Assembly (NCBI GenBank): GCA_023421505.1
Contig: JAEZTJ010000008.1
Location: forward strand, 147,215-211,214
Length of the DNA stretch: 64,000 bases
From: Bacillota bacterium
GTDB lineage: Bacteria > Bacillota > Clostridia > Lachnospirales > Lachnospiraceae
Direction: 5' to 3'
A model generated the notes under the pieces. The model had not been told where the DNA came from. It saw only the letters and a list, made by a program, of their open reading frames with translations, and ran no database searches. The translations under genes and the position numbers were made by a program. Below, piece after piece: positions 8,311 to 17,060 of this stretch (its first letter is position 1; each line of letters opens with the position of its first letter).

Positions 8311-8802
8311 TTGCCTAAAATATCATTCGGTCTATCCACTAAAGAAATACAATCCGCTATCCGTCAAGTCGAACAATATAAACTTGACCTTAAGCGAAAA
8401 TGTCAACTACTCATTGAAGCTTTGACAGTAAAAGGCGTTGAAATTGCAAAGGTAAATGTTCAGAAGCTCGGTGCATTTTACACTGGAGAATTAGAAAACT
8501 CCATTGACGGTTACTACTCTCCTAGTCTTGGGATTGGCATTATATATGCAGGTTCATGGTATGCGATGTATGTTGAATTTGGTACCGGAATTCGAGGTAT
8601 GGAAGCACAACACGCGAAAGCCGGAGAAGTAGGTTGGGTATATGATGTAAATAACCATGGTGAGGATGGATGGGTGTACTTCAATGATCGTGATGGTCAA
8701 TATCACTGGACAGACGGTATGCCGTCAAGGCCTTTTATGTACGATACTGTTAAGGAATTAGATATGATATGTGAGAAAGTTGCAAAACAAATTTTTAAAT
8801 AA
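8311..8802 (+). CDS. HK97 gp10-like tail completion protein
   Basis: The 163-residue protein begins at a TTG codon, with GGTGGAG five bases upstream, overlapping the end of the PGDYG gene region. It has the HK97 gp10-like layout: an N-terminal helix (TKEIQSAIRQVEQYKLDLKRK), then VKGVEIAKVNVQK, TGELENSIDGYY, YAMYVEFGTG, and the diagnostic C-terminal SRPFMYDTVKEL. These proteins help complete the tail or join it to the head. An insertion with GWVYDVNNHGEDGWVYFNDRDGQYHW is found in several Firmicutes homologues. Confidence 0.8.
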   Translation: MPKISFGLSTKEIQSAIRQVEQYKLDLKRKCQLLIEALTVKGVEIAKVNVQKLGAFYTGELENSIDGYYSPSLGIGIIYAGSWYAMYVEFGTGIRGMEAQHAKAGEVGWVYDVNNHGEDGWVYFNDRDGQYHWTDGMPSRPFMYDTVKELDMICEKVAKQIFK

Positions 8803-8818
8803 ATGGAGGTATTTACAT

Positions 8819-9307
8819 ATGAATTTTAAACAAGCTTACGAAGCCTTAAAACAAGGCGCCGACATCAAAAGACCGTCTTGGAAAGGGTTTTGGAGGAAAG
8901 AAAGCGGAACTATCATGATGTATTGTAAGGATGGTTCAAAAGTTCCTTTTCTTGAAACTGAATGTATTTTTGTGGATTTAGACCATGTTGCTGCAGACGA
9001 TTGGGAAATAATAAATGGCTCAATAGTAATTGGTGATTTGAATGTTAACACCTTTACATTTGGAGAAGCGATCTCAAGACTCAAAAGAGGTCAAAAAGTT
9101 GCAAGAAAAGGCTGGAATGGCAAAAGCCAATACATAGAACTTGCGGAAAATATCAGCTACAAAAATTCTAAAGATGAACTTGTAAATGCGGAACATGATG
9201 CCATCGGGAATAAAGCAATTGCATTTGTTGGAACTTCAGGTGTTCAGCTTGGGTGGCTCGCTTCACAGGCGGACATGTTGGCTGAGGATTGGACGATTGT
9301 AGAATAG
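8819..9307 (+). CDS. Tandem Tad2 (DUF2829) domain protein, possible anti-Thoeris
   Basis: This 162-residue protein holds two Tad2-like domains. The second (about residues 78-162) is canonical: FGEAISRLKRGQKVARKGWNGK, then GWLASQADMLAEDWTIV. The first (about 1-68) follows the same plan in diverged form: FKQAYEALKQGADIKRPSWKGFW, then VDLDHVAADDWEII. Tad2 proteins of known phages bind the signalling nucleotide gcADPR made by Thoeris TIR proteins, and some bind CBASS signals. The start is ATG 8819, set by TGGAGGT 9 bases upstream. It sits between tail completion genes. Whether the degenerate first domain binds ligand cannot be judged from sequence. Confidence 0.8.
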   Translation: MNFKQAYEALKQGADIKRPSWKGFWRKESGTIMMYCKDGSKVPFLETECIFVDLDHVAADDWEIINGSIVIGDLNVNTFTFGEAISRLKRGQKVARKGWNGKSQYIELAENISYKNSKDELVNAEHDAIGNKAIAFVGTSGVQLGWLASQADMLAEDWTIVE

Positions 9308-9318
9308 GTGGTGTTTAA

Positions 9319-9723
9319 ATGATTAGTATAAAAAACTATCAATTTACCAGGGTGAAAACCGGAATATCTTCCATTTGCGCAAATTGCGGAACACTATCAG
9401 AAAACGAAGCTCCCACTGCCCTACCCTATTTATCATTCACGCAAAAAGATAATCCAACTTACCGCCAAACCAGAGATAGTGGCTCAAACGAAAATCATGT
9501 TCAGCCAATGGTTCAGATTGAGGTTTATACCTCAAAAACCAACAGCACAATGTATCAATGTGAGCAAATATTTAATAAAGCAGATGAAATCATGATAAAT
9601 GATGGATGGACAAGAATAACCGGCCCGATACCGTCAAGCAAGACCCACCATTCCTTGACAGCAAGGTATCAGGCTGTTGTCGGTCAAAATGCACCGAATG
9701 ATTTCACAGTCTACAATCTGTAA
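9319..9723 (+). CDS. Tail terminator/completion protein
   Basis: A 134-residue protein in the slot just before the tail tube gene, where siphoviruses encode the tail terminator (gpU/gp17 type). It has an N-terminal beta strand (KNYQFTRVKTGIS), LPYLSFTQKDNPTY, MVQIEVYTSKTN, a helix YQCEQIFNKADEIMIN, and the final TARYQAVV strand, the alpha/beta order of terminator proteins. A CANC pair near residue 20 is unusual for the family. Assignment is by position and layout. Confidence 0.62.
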   Translation: MISIKNYQFTRVKTGISSICANCGTLSENEAPTALPYLSFTQKDNPTYRQTRDSGSNENHVQPMVQIEVYTSKTNSTMYQCEQIFNKADEIMINDGWTRITGPIPSSKTHHSLTARYQAVVGQNAPNDFTVYNL

Positions 9724-9728
9724 AATAT

Positions 9729-9742
9729 CCGGGAATTCCCGG
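9729..9742. repeat. 14-bp perfect palindrome
   Basis: CCGGGAATTCCCGG reads the same on both strands and sits just after the tail terminator stop codon. It can form a short hairpin in RNA or be a protein-binding site. Confidence 0.55.
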
Positions 9743-9769
9743 TTAAATAAATAAACCATTAACAACGAG

Positions 9770-9799
9770 AGCCTCCGAGTTCCAATTTTAAAGGAGGCT
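9770..9799 (+). promoter_or_regulatory. Hairpin that covers the tail tube ribosome binding site
   Basis: AGCCTCC (9770-9776) pairs perfectly with GGAGGCT (9793-9799), which contains the Shine-Dalgarno sequence of the tail tube gene starting at 9806. The loop is 16 nt. When folded it should block ribosome entry, so it may time or limit synthesis of a highly expressed virion protein. It could also simply stabilise the mRNA. Confidence 0.5.
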
Positions 9800-9805
9800 A
9801 TTTCT

Positions 9806-10207
9806 ATGAATACAAGCAAAACCTATTTATTCTACAAGGCTACAACGGAGGCTACGGCTTACGAAAAGCTCTGCGATATTACATCTTATCCAGACGTATG
9901 GGCTGCACCGTCCAGATTGGACAAAACTACTCTTTCAGATACTCAGCATGTTTACGAAAAAGACATCGCAGATGTTCCAGAGATGCAGTTCGGTTGTAAC
10001 TATGCCAAGGCTGATATGACGAAAATTAAGGCACTTGAAGGTCAGCAGTTGCCATATCAATTACAGTTTGGTGAATCCGGTGCTGATGGAATGTTTAACT
10101 GGACTGGTGATATCTTCTTTACTCCTACTGGCGGTTCTGTTGGTGCAGTAAGAGCTGGACAGATCACTTGCTACCCTAGCACGCAGATCACTGTTGCTAC
10201 GACATAA
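9806..10207 (+). CDS. Major tail tube protein
   Basis: The 133-residue protein is the right size for a siphovirus tail tube subunit and lies directly before the chaperone pair and tape measure gene. It shows the beta-barrel tail tube pattern: TYLFYKATTEATAYEKLCDITSYPDV, then KTTLSDTQHVYEKDIADVPEMQF, and a C-terminal strand region GMFNWTGDIFFTPTGGSVGAVRAGQIT. Its RBS lies within a hairpin. As a tail tube it should be abundant in virions. Confidence 0.82.
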   Translation: MNTSKTYLFYKATTEATAYEKLCDITSYPDVWAAPSRLDKTTLSDTQHVYEKDIADVPEMQFGCNYAKADMTKIKALEGQQLPYQLQFGESGADGMFNWTGDIFFTPTGGSVGAVRAGQITCYPSTQITVATT

Positions 10208-10248
10208 GAACCTGTTAATCAATTAAAATCACTTGGAGGATTGAGAAT

Positions 10249-10593
10249 ATGATAATCAACGGAAAGAATTACGGAATTCCGGAGTTAGGATTTGATACAG
10301 TTTGTCGCTTAGAGGGATACGGGATATCGTTATTTGATGTTCAAAATAATCCCGGAAAAAAGATGATGTCAATCATTAGAGCCTTTACTTGCATCACCTT
10401 AAATATTGAGCCTGAGCAGGCAAGTTTTATAATCGAGCAGCATTTACTTGGAGGCGGTTCCTTTGATGGGTGGCTTCAAGAAATTAACGAGGCAGTTGAA
10501 AAAAGCGGTTTTTTTCAAGCGATGCTGAGGAAGAACGAGAAGAAATCGCCAACTCAGAAGAAACTGCAGACTGCTCCAACCCAAGACCAGTAA
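10249..10593 (+). CDS. Tail assembly chaperone, gpG-like
   Basis: This 114-residue protein follows the tail tube gene and precedes the tape measure gene, the position of lambda gpG. It is alpha-helical with INGKNYGIPELGFDTVCRLEGYGISLFDV at the front and a charged C-terminus. At codons 87-89 (GGT TTT TTT) it contains a run of seven T that is a perfect -1 slippery site. The in-frame product ends at 10593, while the -1 product continues to 10952. CTTGGAGG precedes the ATG. Confidence 0.82.
   Translation: MIINGKNYGIPELGFDTVCRLEGYGISLFDVQNNPGKKMMSIIRAFTCITLNIEPEQASFIIEQHLLGGGSFDGWLQEINEAVEKSGFFQAMLRKNEKKSPTQKKLQTAPTQDQ
10509..10515 (+). promoter_or_regulatory. Programmed -1 frameshift site T TTT TTT
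   Basis: In the gpG frame the codons read GGT-TTT-TTT-CAA, so bases 10509-10515 form the X XXY YYZ heptamer. Slipping back one base yields TTT-TTT-TCA-AGC and continues open to 10952. The other frame is closed just upstream (TGA at 10497-10499), as expected for a fusion made only by frameshifting. Confidence 0.78.
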
Positions 10594-10952
10594 AAAAATA
10601 CGAATACATGAGGGAGTGCATAGAAGAGGTATGGCTCCCTCAGTGTTTAGAAATGGAAATTGACTATAATACGTTTTGGAGATTAAATCCAAAGCTTGTA
10701 AAAATACATGCAAAAGTATTCAAAAATAAACAAGAAGAAAAAAGAGCAACCATAAATTTCAATGCGTGGCTTCACGGCATTTATATGCGCGACGCAATAG
10801 CTTCTTGCTTATCGAAAAGTGCTACATATCCAGACAAACCCATCGAGCTGACAGCAAAGAAATTATCAGCTAAAGAAAACGCTGAATTATTTAGTGACTT
10901 TGCATCAGCATGGAATACAAAGTTTATTAAAGAACATAAAGAGGGTCAATGA
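10515..10952 (+). CDS. gpT extension of the tail chaperone, read by -1 frameshift
   Basis: This 145-residue segment is open from the slippery site to 10952 and encodes SSDAEEEREEIANSEE, then YEYMRECIEEVWLPQCLEMEIDYNTFWRLNPKLV. The latter resembles the T part of siphovirus gpGT proteins. The first ATG (10608) has no ribosome binding site, so independent translation is unlikely. The expected fusion is about 234 residues (89 from gpG plus 145). The gpGT protein recruits tail tube subunits to the tape measure during tail assembly. Confidence 0.75.
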   Translation, partial: SSDAEEEREEIANSEETADCSNPRPVKKYEYMRECIEEVWLPQCLEMEIDYNTFWRLNPKLVKIHAKVFKNKQEEKRATINFNAWLHGIYMRDAIASCLSKSATYPDKPIELTAKKLSAKENAELFSDFASAWNTKFIKEHKEGQ

Positions 10953-10981
10953 ACTCCACTGTGAAAGAGTGGTGAGTAACA

Positions 10982-13900
10982 ATGGAAATTGATCGTCTCG
11001 AGGTGCTAGTGGAGGCTGAGGCCAAAAAGGCTAATGCCGAGCTAGATAAGTTAATTGGAAAGCTAAACCAAGTTTCATCTGCAATGAGCAAGGCTTCTGG
11101 TTTGAATTTGGGCGGAGGTAAAACATCTGCATCAAGCATCAAGTCTGCTACATCCTCGCTTTCAAGTTATGCAAAATCTACATCCACGGCCATTATTGGA
11201 ACACGCTCATTGACAGCGCAATTAACTAGACTTGCGGCTACTTTCTATACTGTTTCTCGTGCAGTTGATTTCATGGGTAATTCAATCAAAAAATCCATGG
11301 ACTACGTTGAAACCGTCAACCTATTCCAGACATCTTTCAAGAAAATAGGAATGGAAACTGCTCAGGAATTAGGAATGGATTGGGGCTCCGTATCTGCCGA
11401 TGCATTCGCCAAGAGTTTTATTAAAGAGGCTGAGAATTTCAATAATCTAATTGTTGACCGCTTATCTCTTGACCCAGAAATGATGAAGAAATATCAAGCG
11501 GTGTTTGCTCAAATGACAAATTCTATGGGATTATCTGCTAAAAGTTCCATGGCTATCTCTGAGAGTTTTACAATGTTTGGCAATGATATTGCATCATTGT
11601 TTAATGTTGATACTGATGTTGCAATGAAGAAGTTACAAAGCGGACTTGCCGGGCAGATCAGGCCGTTAAGAGAATTAGGTATCGATATATCGCAAACTAG
11701 CCTTGAAATGACGGCTCTTAATTACGGTATTGAAGATAATATTAAGGACATGTCTCAGGCCGCTAAAATCCAATTAAGATGGTTGTCTGTTATGGACCAG
11801 GCCGAGGTTGCGTTTGGCGATATGGCAAAAACCATCGAGAGTCCGGCTAACCAAATGAGGGTGTTGTCTCAACAGTGGGCTAATCTTAGTAGATCAATTG
11901 GTAATGTCTTCCTTCCAATTATTTCAACTACCCTGCCATATATTAATGGCTTTGTTATTGCACTCAGGGGTGTTGTTGACACATTAGCAATGGCTACTGG
12001 ATATGAAATACCAGATTATTCTGATAGCAACATCTATAAAGATATAACCGGTGATATCGAAGGAATAGAGGATGCAGCTGACGGAGCAACCGAAGCAAAT
12101 GATAAGCTAAAAAAATCTATTATGGGCTTCGATGAATTAAATATCCTATCAAGTAATATGTCTAAAGCCCTAAGTGGATTAGGCCCAGGTAAGGGATATA
12201 AGGAATTAGACGATGCGATAAACCAAAAGACTGTTTCTTATATGGAAAAATGGAATGAAGAAATGGCCAAAATGAGTAACAAGGCCAAAGAAATCGCAGA
12301 GGTTATTCAGCCTAAAATTGAGGATATCATTGGTGTGCTAGATGCTATTAGTCCATTATTAGAAGGAATTGCAGTTGCTTTTGCAACTTATAAGATTATC
12401 CAGTTATTTTCAAGCCTCGGAACTAAATTAAGTATATTAGCAAATACTCCCGGATTGCCTATTGCACTTGCCATTGGAGGAATTGCAGCAATCTATTTTG
12501 CGATCAAGGAATACAATGAAAAACTCGTAAAAGAGGACTTGGCAAGCAGATTTGGCGATATTGTTCTTTCGTTGGAAGATATCAAGAAAGTTGCTGGCGA
12601 GCTTACAACCTCAAAATATACCGCAAAAATTGATGTATTCGTATCTGAAAAGGACAAACTGTCTGAATTGCAGAAAAATATCAAGTCTGATATCGATACT
12701 CTTAACAAGCTTAACTGGAAAGTGTCTGTAGGGCTTGGATTAACCCCTGAGGAAATCAGTACATATAAATCAACCATTGAATCGTTTATCACTAACACTG
12801 AGGCATACATACAACAACAGCAGTATGTTGTCGACCTTGCTATTGATGCAGTTGTGCAGGATGATAGTAATTTCAATGCAGAGATGAAATCTCTAGTCGA
12901 TGAATATTTTACTGGTTCAAAGGCCGAAATGGAGCGGCTTGGCAAGGATTTAAGGGCCGAAATGGACAAGGCTCTTGCTGACGGTATCATTGACAGCACT
13001 GAGCAAAAAACCATTAAGAATCTCATAAAAGAAATCAATGAAATAACTAGCCAGATATCAGATGCGGAATTTAAAGCCAAGCTTCAGATGATAACCGTTG
13101 ACGGTGAATTGACCGCGGACAGTTTTAAGGATTTGACCAAGGAAATTCAATCAGCAATAGATGATAAACTTGGCAAGGAAGAAGAAGCTTATTACACTGC
13201 TCTCACATATGTAAATGTTGCTTATCAGGCTAAATTAGATGAAGCAACAAGCAAATCAGAAAAAGCCAAGCTTCAAAAAGAATGGGATGCCGATATTGCG
13301 GAGTTAGCAAAGAATTTCTCAAAAACGAAAGCCACGATAACCCTTGACGGACTTACATTTTCTCTTGATACCCTGTTATCCAATTATAAAACCGAACTAG
13401 ATAAAGTCGTACCGAAGTTTGCATCAAATACCAAAGAAACTCTTGACCCTGCTGTATCTGGCGAAATCGAAAATATGGATACGGTTGAAGCAATGGGAAC
13501 ATTAGTATCTAGCATGGTTACTAATTATCAAGGCGCAATTGCGAATAGTGGAATTAGTGGTGTATCCAAAAAAGGTCTGAAAGAAATGTTGGATGCGCTA
13601 GCACCTTCAAAAGACCAACTCAAAAAGATTTATGATGATTCCCTTGAAGCAGGAACACAAGTACCAGATGGAGTTTCTGCAGCACTTACTGATTTAGCCA
13701 ATTTAGGAGCAATATCCGGTAACATGGATGATATAGCCTTTTTGATTGGCCAAAAACTTTCGACAGATCAAACATTTCTGGATTTGCTAGCAACCTGTGA
13801 CGATGCCGGAAAAATGCTTGATGATAATCTCATCGCTGGTTTAAAAAGCGGGATACCTGATTTAAAGACGCAAGGTAAGGATTTGGTATTTGACATTGAT

Positions 13901-14476
13901 AAAGCGATAAAAAAAGCCTCTAAAGAATCCGGTGAAGACAATATGCCTGGATATGCCAATAAAATTATTGACGGCTACGGTGATACGTTCGATAAAGATA
14001 CAACCGCCACAGGTTCAGTAAAATCATGGCTGCAGAGCATAAACGACACTATTAACAATTGGAAAATTCCACAAATATCTATTCCCTTGCCGTCTTATGA
14101 TGAAATTAATGAACAATTCAAGCAAGACATAATGAATGGTATTAAAATCCCAAGCAGCCCTCCTATCAGGAAAATGGCAACAGGTGGCGTACCTAATTTT
14201 GGGGAAATGTTTATTGCTCGTGAAGCAGGGCCCGAGTTAGTCGGAACAATAGGAAGAAATAGTGCGGTTGTTAATAATGACCAGATTGTTTCGTCTGTTT
14301 CCCAAGGCGTAGCCGGTGCGGTTGCTAACGTACTTGTTCCGATTATGGCAAGTAACCGGAATTCATCTAGTGGAGAAATCGTAATAATAGTAGATGATAG
14401 AGAACTCGCAAGAGCTGTTAATAGAGGTCAATTAAAAATAAGCGGTCGCTTTAATCCAAGCATACAAGGAGGATGA
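10982..14476 (+). CDS. Tail tape measure protein
   Basis: At 1164 residues this is the longest phage gene and lies directly after the chaperone pair. It starts MEIDRLEVLVEAEAKKANAELDKLIGKLNQ and continues as long heptad helices. It carries the TMP block SSMAISESFTMFGNDIASLFNVDTDVAMKKLQSGLAGQIRPLRELGIDIS, then hydrophobic segments near residues 455-505 (GIAVAFATYKIIQLF and IALAIGGIAAIYFAI). The C-terminal MATGGVPNFGEMFIAREAGPELVG motif is typical of clostridial tape measures. By the usual rule of about 0.15 nm per residue the tail would be roughly 175 nm. Confidence 0.93.
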   Translation: MEIDRLEVLVEAEAKKANAELDKLIGKLNQVSSAMSKASGLNLGGGKTSASSIKSATSSLSSYAKSTSTAIIGTRSLTAQLTRLAATFYTVSRAVDFMGNSIKKSMDYVETVNLFQTSFKKIGMETAQELGMDWGSVSADAFAKSFIKEAENFNNLIVDRLSLDPEMMKKYQAVFAQMTNSMGLSAKSSMAISESFTMFGNDIASLFNVDTDVAMKKLQSGLAGQIRPLRELGIDISQTSLEMTALNYGIEDNIKDMSQAAKIQLRWLSVMDQAEVAFGDMAKTIESPANQMRVLSQQWANLSRSIGNVFLPIISTTLPYINGFVIALRGVVDTLAMATGYEIPDYSDSNIYKDITGDIEGIEDAADGATEANDKLKKSIMGFDELNILSSNMSKALSGLGPGKGYKELDDAINQKTVSYMEKWNEEMAKMSNKAKEIAEVIQPKIEDIIGVLDAISPLLEGIAVAFATYKIIQLFSSLGTKLSILANTPGLPIALAIGGIAAIYFAIKEYNEKLVKEDLASRFGDIVLSLEDIKKVAGELTTSKYTAKIDVFVSEKDKLSELQKNIKSDIDTLNKLNWKVSVGLGLTPEEISTYKSTIESFITNTEAYIQQQQYVVDLAIDAVVQDDSNFNAEMKSLVDEYFTGSKAEMERLGKDLRAEMDKALADGIIDSTEQKTIKNLIKEINEITSQISDAEFKAKLQMITVDGELTADSFKDLTKEIQSAIDDKLGKEEEAYYTALTYVNVAYQAKLDEATSKSEKAKLQKEWDADIAELAKNFSKTKATITLDGLTFSLDTLLSNYKTELDKVVPKFASNTKETLDPAVSGEIENMDTVEAMGTLVSSMVTNYQGAIANSGISGVSKKGLKEMLDALAPSKDQLKKIYDDSLEAGTQVPDGVSAALTDLANLGAISGNMDDIAFLIGQKLSTDQTFLDLLATCDDAGKMLDDNLIAGLKSGIPDLKTQGKDLVFDIDKAIKKASKESGEDNMPGYANKIIDGYGDTFDKDTTATGSVKSWLQSINDTINNWKIPQISIPLPSYDEINEQFKQDIMNGIKIPSSPPIRKMATGGVPNFGEMFIAREAGPELVGTIGRNSAVVNNDQIVSSVSQGVAGAVANVLVPIMASNRNSSSGEIVIIVDDRELARAVNRGQLKISGRFNPSIQGG

Positions 14477-14482
14477 TTTTAA

Positions 14483-14845
14483 GTGATTTATGAGGTTAAT
14501 GATAATTCATTAGATATGCCATCTGCTTGTACATGGAGCCTGTACTTTGTGTCAAGTGATGAAAGCGGCCGAGACAACATAACCGGATTAATGAATATTG
14601 ATGATATAGCGCAAAAGCGTAAATTAAGTGGTGTCACATGGGCTTATCCTGATAAAGAACAGGCGACTAGGGTTTTACAATTATTCATGCAAAAGCGTTT
14701 CATGACTATTAAATACGATGATTTACTTAGCGGAAATATCGAGACGCGAACCTTCTATATGAGCGACCCGTCAGCGCCTGTATATCGATGGAATGACGGA
14801 ATGAAAATATATACTTCGTTAGGCTTTGATTTAATCGAACGGTAG
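14483..14845 (+). CDS. DUF6711 family, probable distal tail protein
   Basis: This 120-residue protein begins with GTG at 14483, nine bases after AAGGAGG. It matches the DUF6711 type of small proteins between tape measure and tail-tip genes: DMPSACTWSLYFVSSDESGRDNITGLMNIDDIAQKRKLSGVTWAYPDKEQATRVLQLF, with a C-terminal ASVYRW-like strand (APVYRWNDGMKIYTSLGFDLIER). By position it likely forms or joins the distal tail ring. Function is inferred from location only. Confidence 0.7.
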   Translation: MIYEVNDNSLDMPSACTWSLYFVSSDESGRDNITGLMNIDDIAQKRKLSGVTWAYPDKEQATRVLQLFMQKRFMTIKYDDLLSGNIETRTFYMSDPSAPVYRWNDGMKIYTSLGFDLIER

Positions 14846-14855
14846 GTGAAAAACA

Positions 14856-17000
14856 TTGATAAATACATCAAGTGAATATAAAGCGGTTATTTGCGGTCAA
14901 GATAGGCGGTTTTATGGTGAAGCAAATATAATACTGACAAATGGAATAACAATCTCCTTTAACGGTGATAAAATAAAGGCTTTGAAAATTGAAGATGCCT
15001 CAAGTCAGAGCGGTAAATTTACTCTTGGTTCTGCTATTGTTAATGAATTAATCCTATCTCTCAATAACATGGATGATGCATATTCAGATTACGACTTCAC
15101 AGGTGCAATCATTCGACCGTCAGTAGGCCTTAAGCTCTCTTCTACCATCGAAACACTTCAAAAGGGAGTATTTACCGCTGATGACCCAAAGGTGCGCAGC
15201 TCAATCATTACCTTGACAGCACTTGATAATATGCATAAGTTTGATAAACCATTCAAGGATGTTGTTCAGATTTTCCCTTGCACGAATTATACATTGCTAT
15301 CCGCTGTTTGTATGCATTGCGGAGTAGATTTGGCTACTCACAGTTTTTTGAATGGTGATTATGTGATACAATCTCGACCTGTTGATGATGCTATCAATTG
15401 TAGGGAAATAATTTCATGGATAGCCACAATGGCTGGATGCTTTGCTAGGTGTAATACATCTGGGGAATTGGATATGAAATGGTATGATATGTCGGTATTG
15501 GATGCGGACAGTATTGATGGTGGATACTTTGACAGCAGTAATCCCTATTCCTCTGGCGATAACGTGGATGGTGGTAGCTTATCAGATTATTCCTCCGGTG
15601 ATAACATTGATGGCGGATTGTTCACGGATACCGACAAATACCACAACTTCTATTCTATCACCAATAATAATATCTCAACCGATGATGTTGTGATTACTGG
15701 AATAAAAGTCGCAGATAGCTCTGAAACCCCCAATACCGTATTATTTGGTCAAGAAGGTTATGTAATAAGCATTGAAGGAAATAAACTCATCCAGAGCCAA
15801 TCTGACGCGCAGGCAATAGCTAATTCAGTCGGTGCTAAATTAGTCGGAATGAGATTTAGGCCCCTTTCAATCACAACCAGGAGCGACCCATCAGTTGAGG
15901 CTGGGGATGTTGCGTATGTATCTGTTAGAAAAGGTATTTCGTATCAAACTGTAATTACCAATGTATCATATTCGATTTATCAATCTATGAGAATTACATG
16001 TGATGCGGATAGTCCTGCAAGAAATTCTGCAACGAGGTATTCTGAGGCGGCTAAAGCTGTTGTAGAGGCTAGAAAGAATACGGAGCTGCAATTATCTACT
16101 TATGACTTAGCAGTGCAACGAATGAATAGGCTTGCAGCTAATACAATGGGATATTATTATACCGAGGTTAAGCAGGAAGACGGTGCCATTATAGCTTATA
16201 GGCATGATAAACCAAACCTCGAAGATAGTACTATTATCTACAAGGAGGGAATTGACGGTTTTTGGCTGTCAACAGATGGCGGTCAGACTTATTCGTATGG
16301 TAGAGATTCACAGGGCAATGCTGTTCTTAATATCCTCGATGCAATAGGTATTAGGCTTGAATGGTTAAAAGCTGGCAAACTGTACTCTAAAGATGGTTCA
16401 ACTTTAATCGATATGGATTATGGCGTTGCAAATTCTGATAATATTTCATTTGTTGACAATGTAGCAGACGGATACCCTCTTAGAATGCCATTTAATATTG
16501 ATGATGCTGTAAGTAAAATCACAAGTTTAAAATTGAAATATACTATTGATAAATTCAGGACGTATTCGACCACTACTGAAAGTGCAGGACATACATATAC
16601 AAGCACAGCCTCATCATCAAGAGGCACAGGCGAATATACATCTTCTACGTCTTCAATGGATATAACAACAGGCGGAGGAACAGATGAAGTAGGGCATACC
16701 CATTCAGTCTATATCCCCGGGCACGATCATGTATATTATTTGCATATACATTCGCATGATTTCGAGATACCATCACATGCACATGATTTAAATTATGGCA
16801 TAATGGAAAATGTATCAATTGATAACAATGCAGCTGTATTCGTAGATGGAACACAGCGAGCAACTATTTCAGAGGCTCAGGGAATCATTGACTTGACAGC
16901 GTTCGTTACTACTGTCGGATGGCACAACATTGAAATCCGAAGCACCACATTAAAACGAGTCTCAGCACAAATTAATATTAAATCTTACATTAAAAGTTAA
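14856..17000 (+). CDS. Tail-tip/baseplate hub protein with His-rich HxH region
   Basis: The 714-residue protein starts at TTG 14856 (GGTAGGTG upstream). The N-terminal 390 residues resemble the Tal/gp27-type hub: VICGQDRRFYGEANIILTNG, TLTALDNMHKFDKPF, IISWIATMAGCFARCNTSGELDMKWYD, and VEAGDVAYVSVRKG. Two near-identical short repeats (YSSGDNVDGG, YSSGDNIDGG) lie around residues 230-250. The C-terminal part has GHTH, GHDH, HIHSHD and HAHD motifs. Such HxH series in phage fibres and spikes coordinate iron and stabilise a needle. No protease motif was recognised, so hub is preferred over endopeptidase. Confidence 0.72.
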   Translation: MINTSSEYKAVICGQDRRFYGEANIILTNGITISFNGDKIKALKIEDASSQSGKFTLGSAIVNELILSLNNMDDAYSDYDFTGAIIRPSVGLKLSSTIETLQKGVFTADDPKVRSSIITLTALDNMHKFDKPFKDVVQIFPCTNYTLLSAVCMHCGVDLATHSFLNGDYVIQSRPVDDAINCREIISWIATMAGCFARCNTSGELDMKWYDMSVLDADSIDGGYFDSSNPYSSGDNVDGGSLSDYSSGDNIDGGLFTDTDKYHNFYSITNNNISTDDVVITGIKVADSSETPNTVLFGQEGYVISIEGNKLIQSQSDAQAIANSVGAKLVGMRFRPLSITTRSDPSVEAGDVAYVSVRKGISYQTVITNVSYSIYQSMRITCDADSPARNSATRYSEAAKAVVEARKNTELQLSTYDLAVQRMNRLAANTMGYYYTEVKQEDGAIIAYRHDKPNLEDSTIIYKEGIDGFWLSTDGGQTYSYGRDSQGNAVLNILDAIGIRLEWLKAGKLYSKDGSTLIDMDYGVANSDNISFVDNVADGYPLRMPFNIDDAVSKITSLKLKYTIDKFRTYSTTTESAGHTYTSTASSSRGTGEYTSSTSSMDITTGGGTDEVGHTHSVYIPGHDHVYYLHIHSHDFEIPSHAHDLNYGIMENVSIDNNAAVFVDGTQRATISEAQGIIDLTAFVTTVGWHNIEIRSTTLKRVSAQINIKSYIKS

Positions 17001-17060
17001 ATTAATCATGAGCATCCTGAATGCCTATTTTATCCATACAATAGAGCGGAGGGATATATC

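Noticed and set aside
10608..10952. Independent gene starting at ATG 10608
   Set aside because: No ribosome binding site precedes it, while an open -1 frame and a slippery T run connect it to the upstream chaperone.
12493..13080. 195-codon minus-strand ORF inside the tape measure gene
   Set aside because: It is a shadow of the tape measure coding frame with no RBS and Ser-rich nonsense composition.
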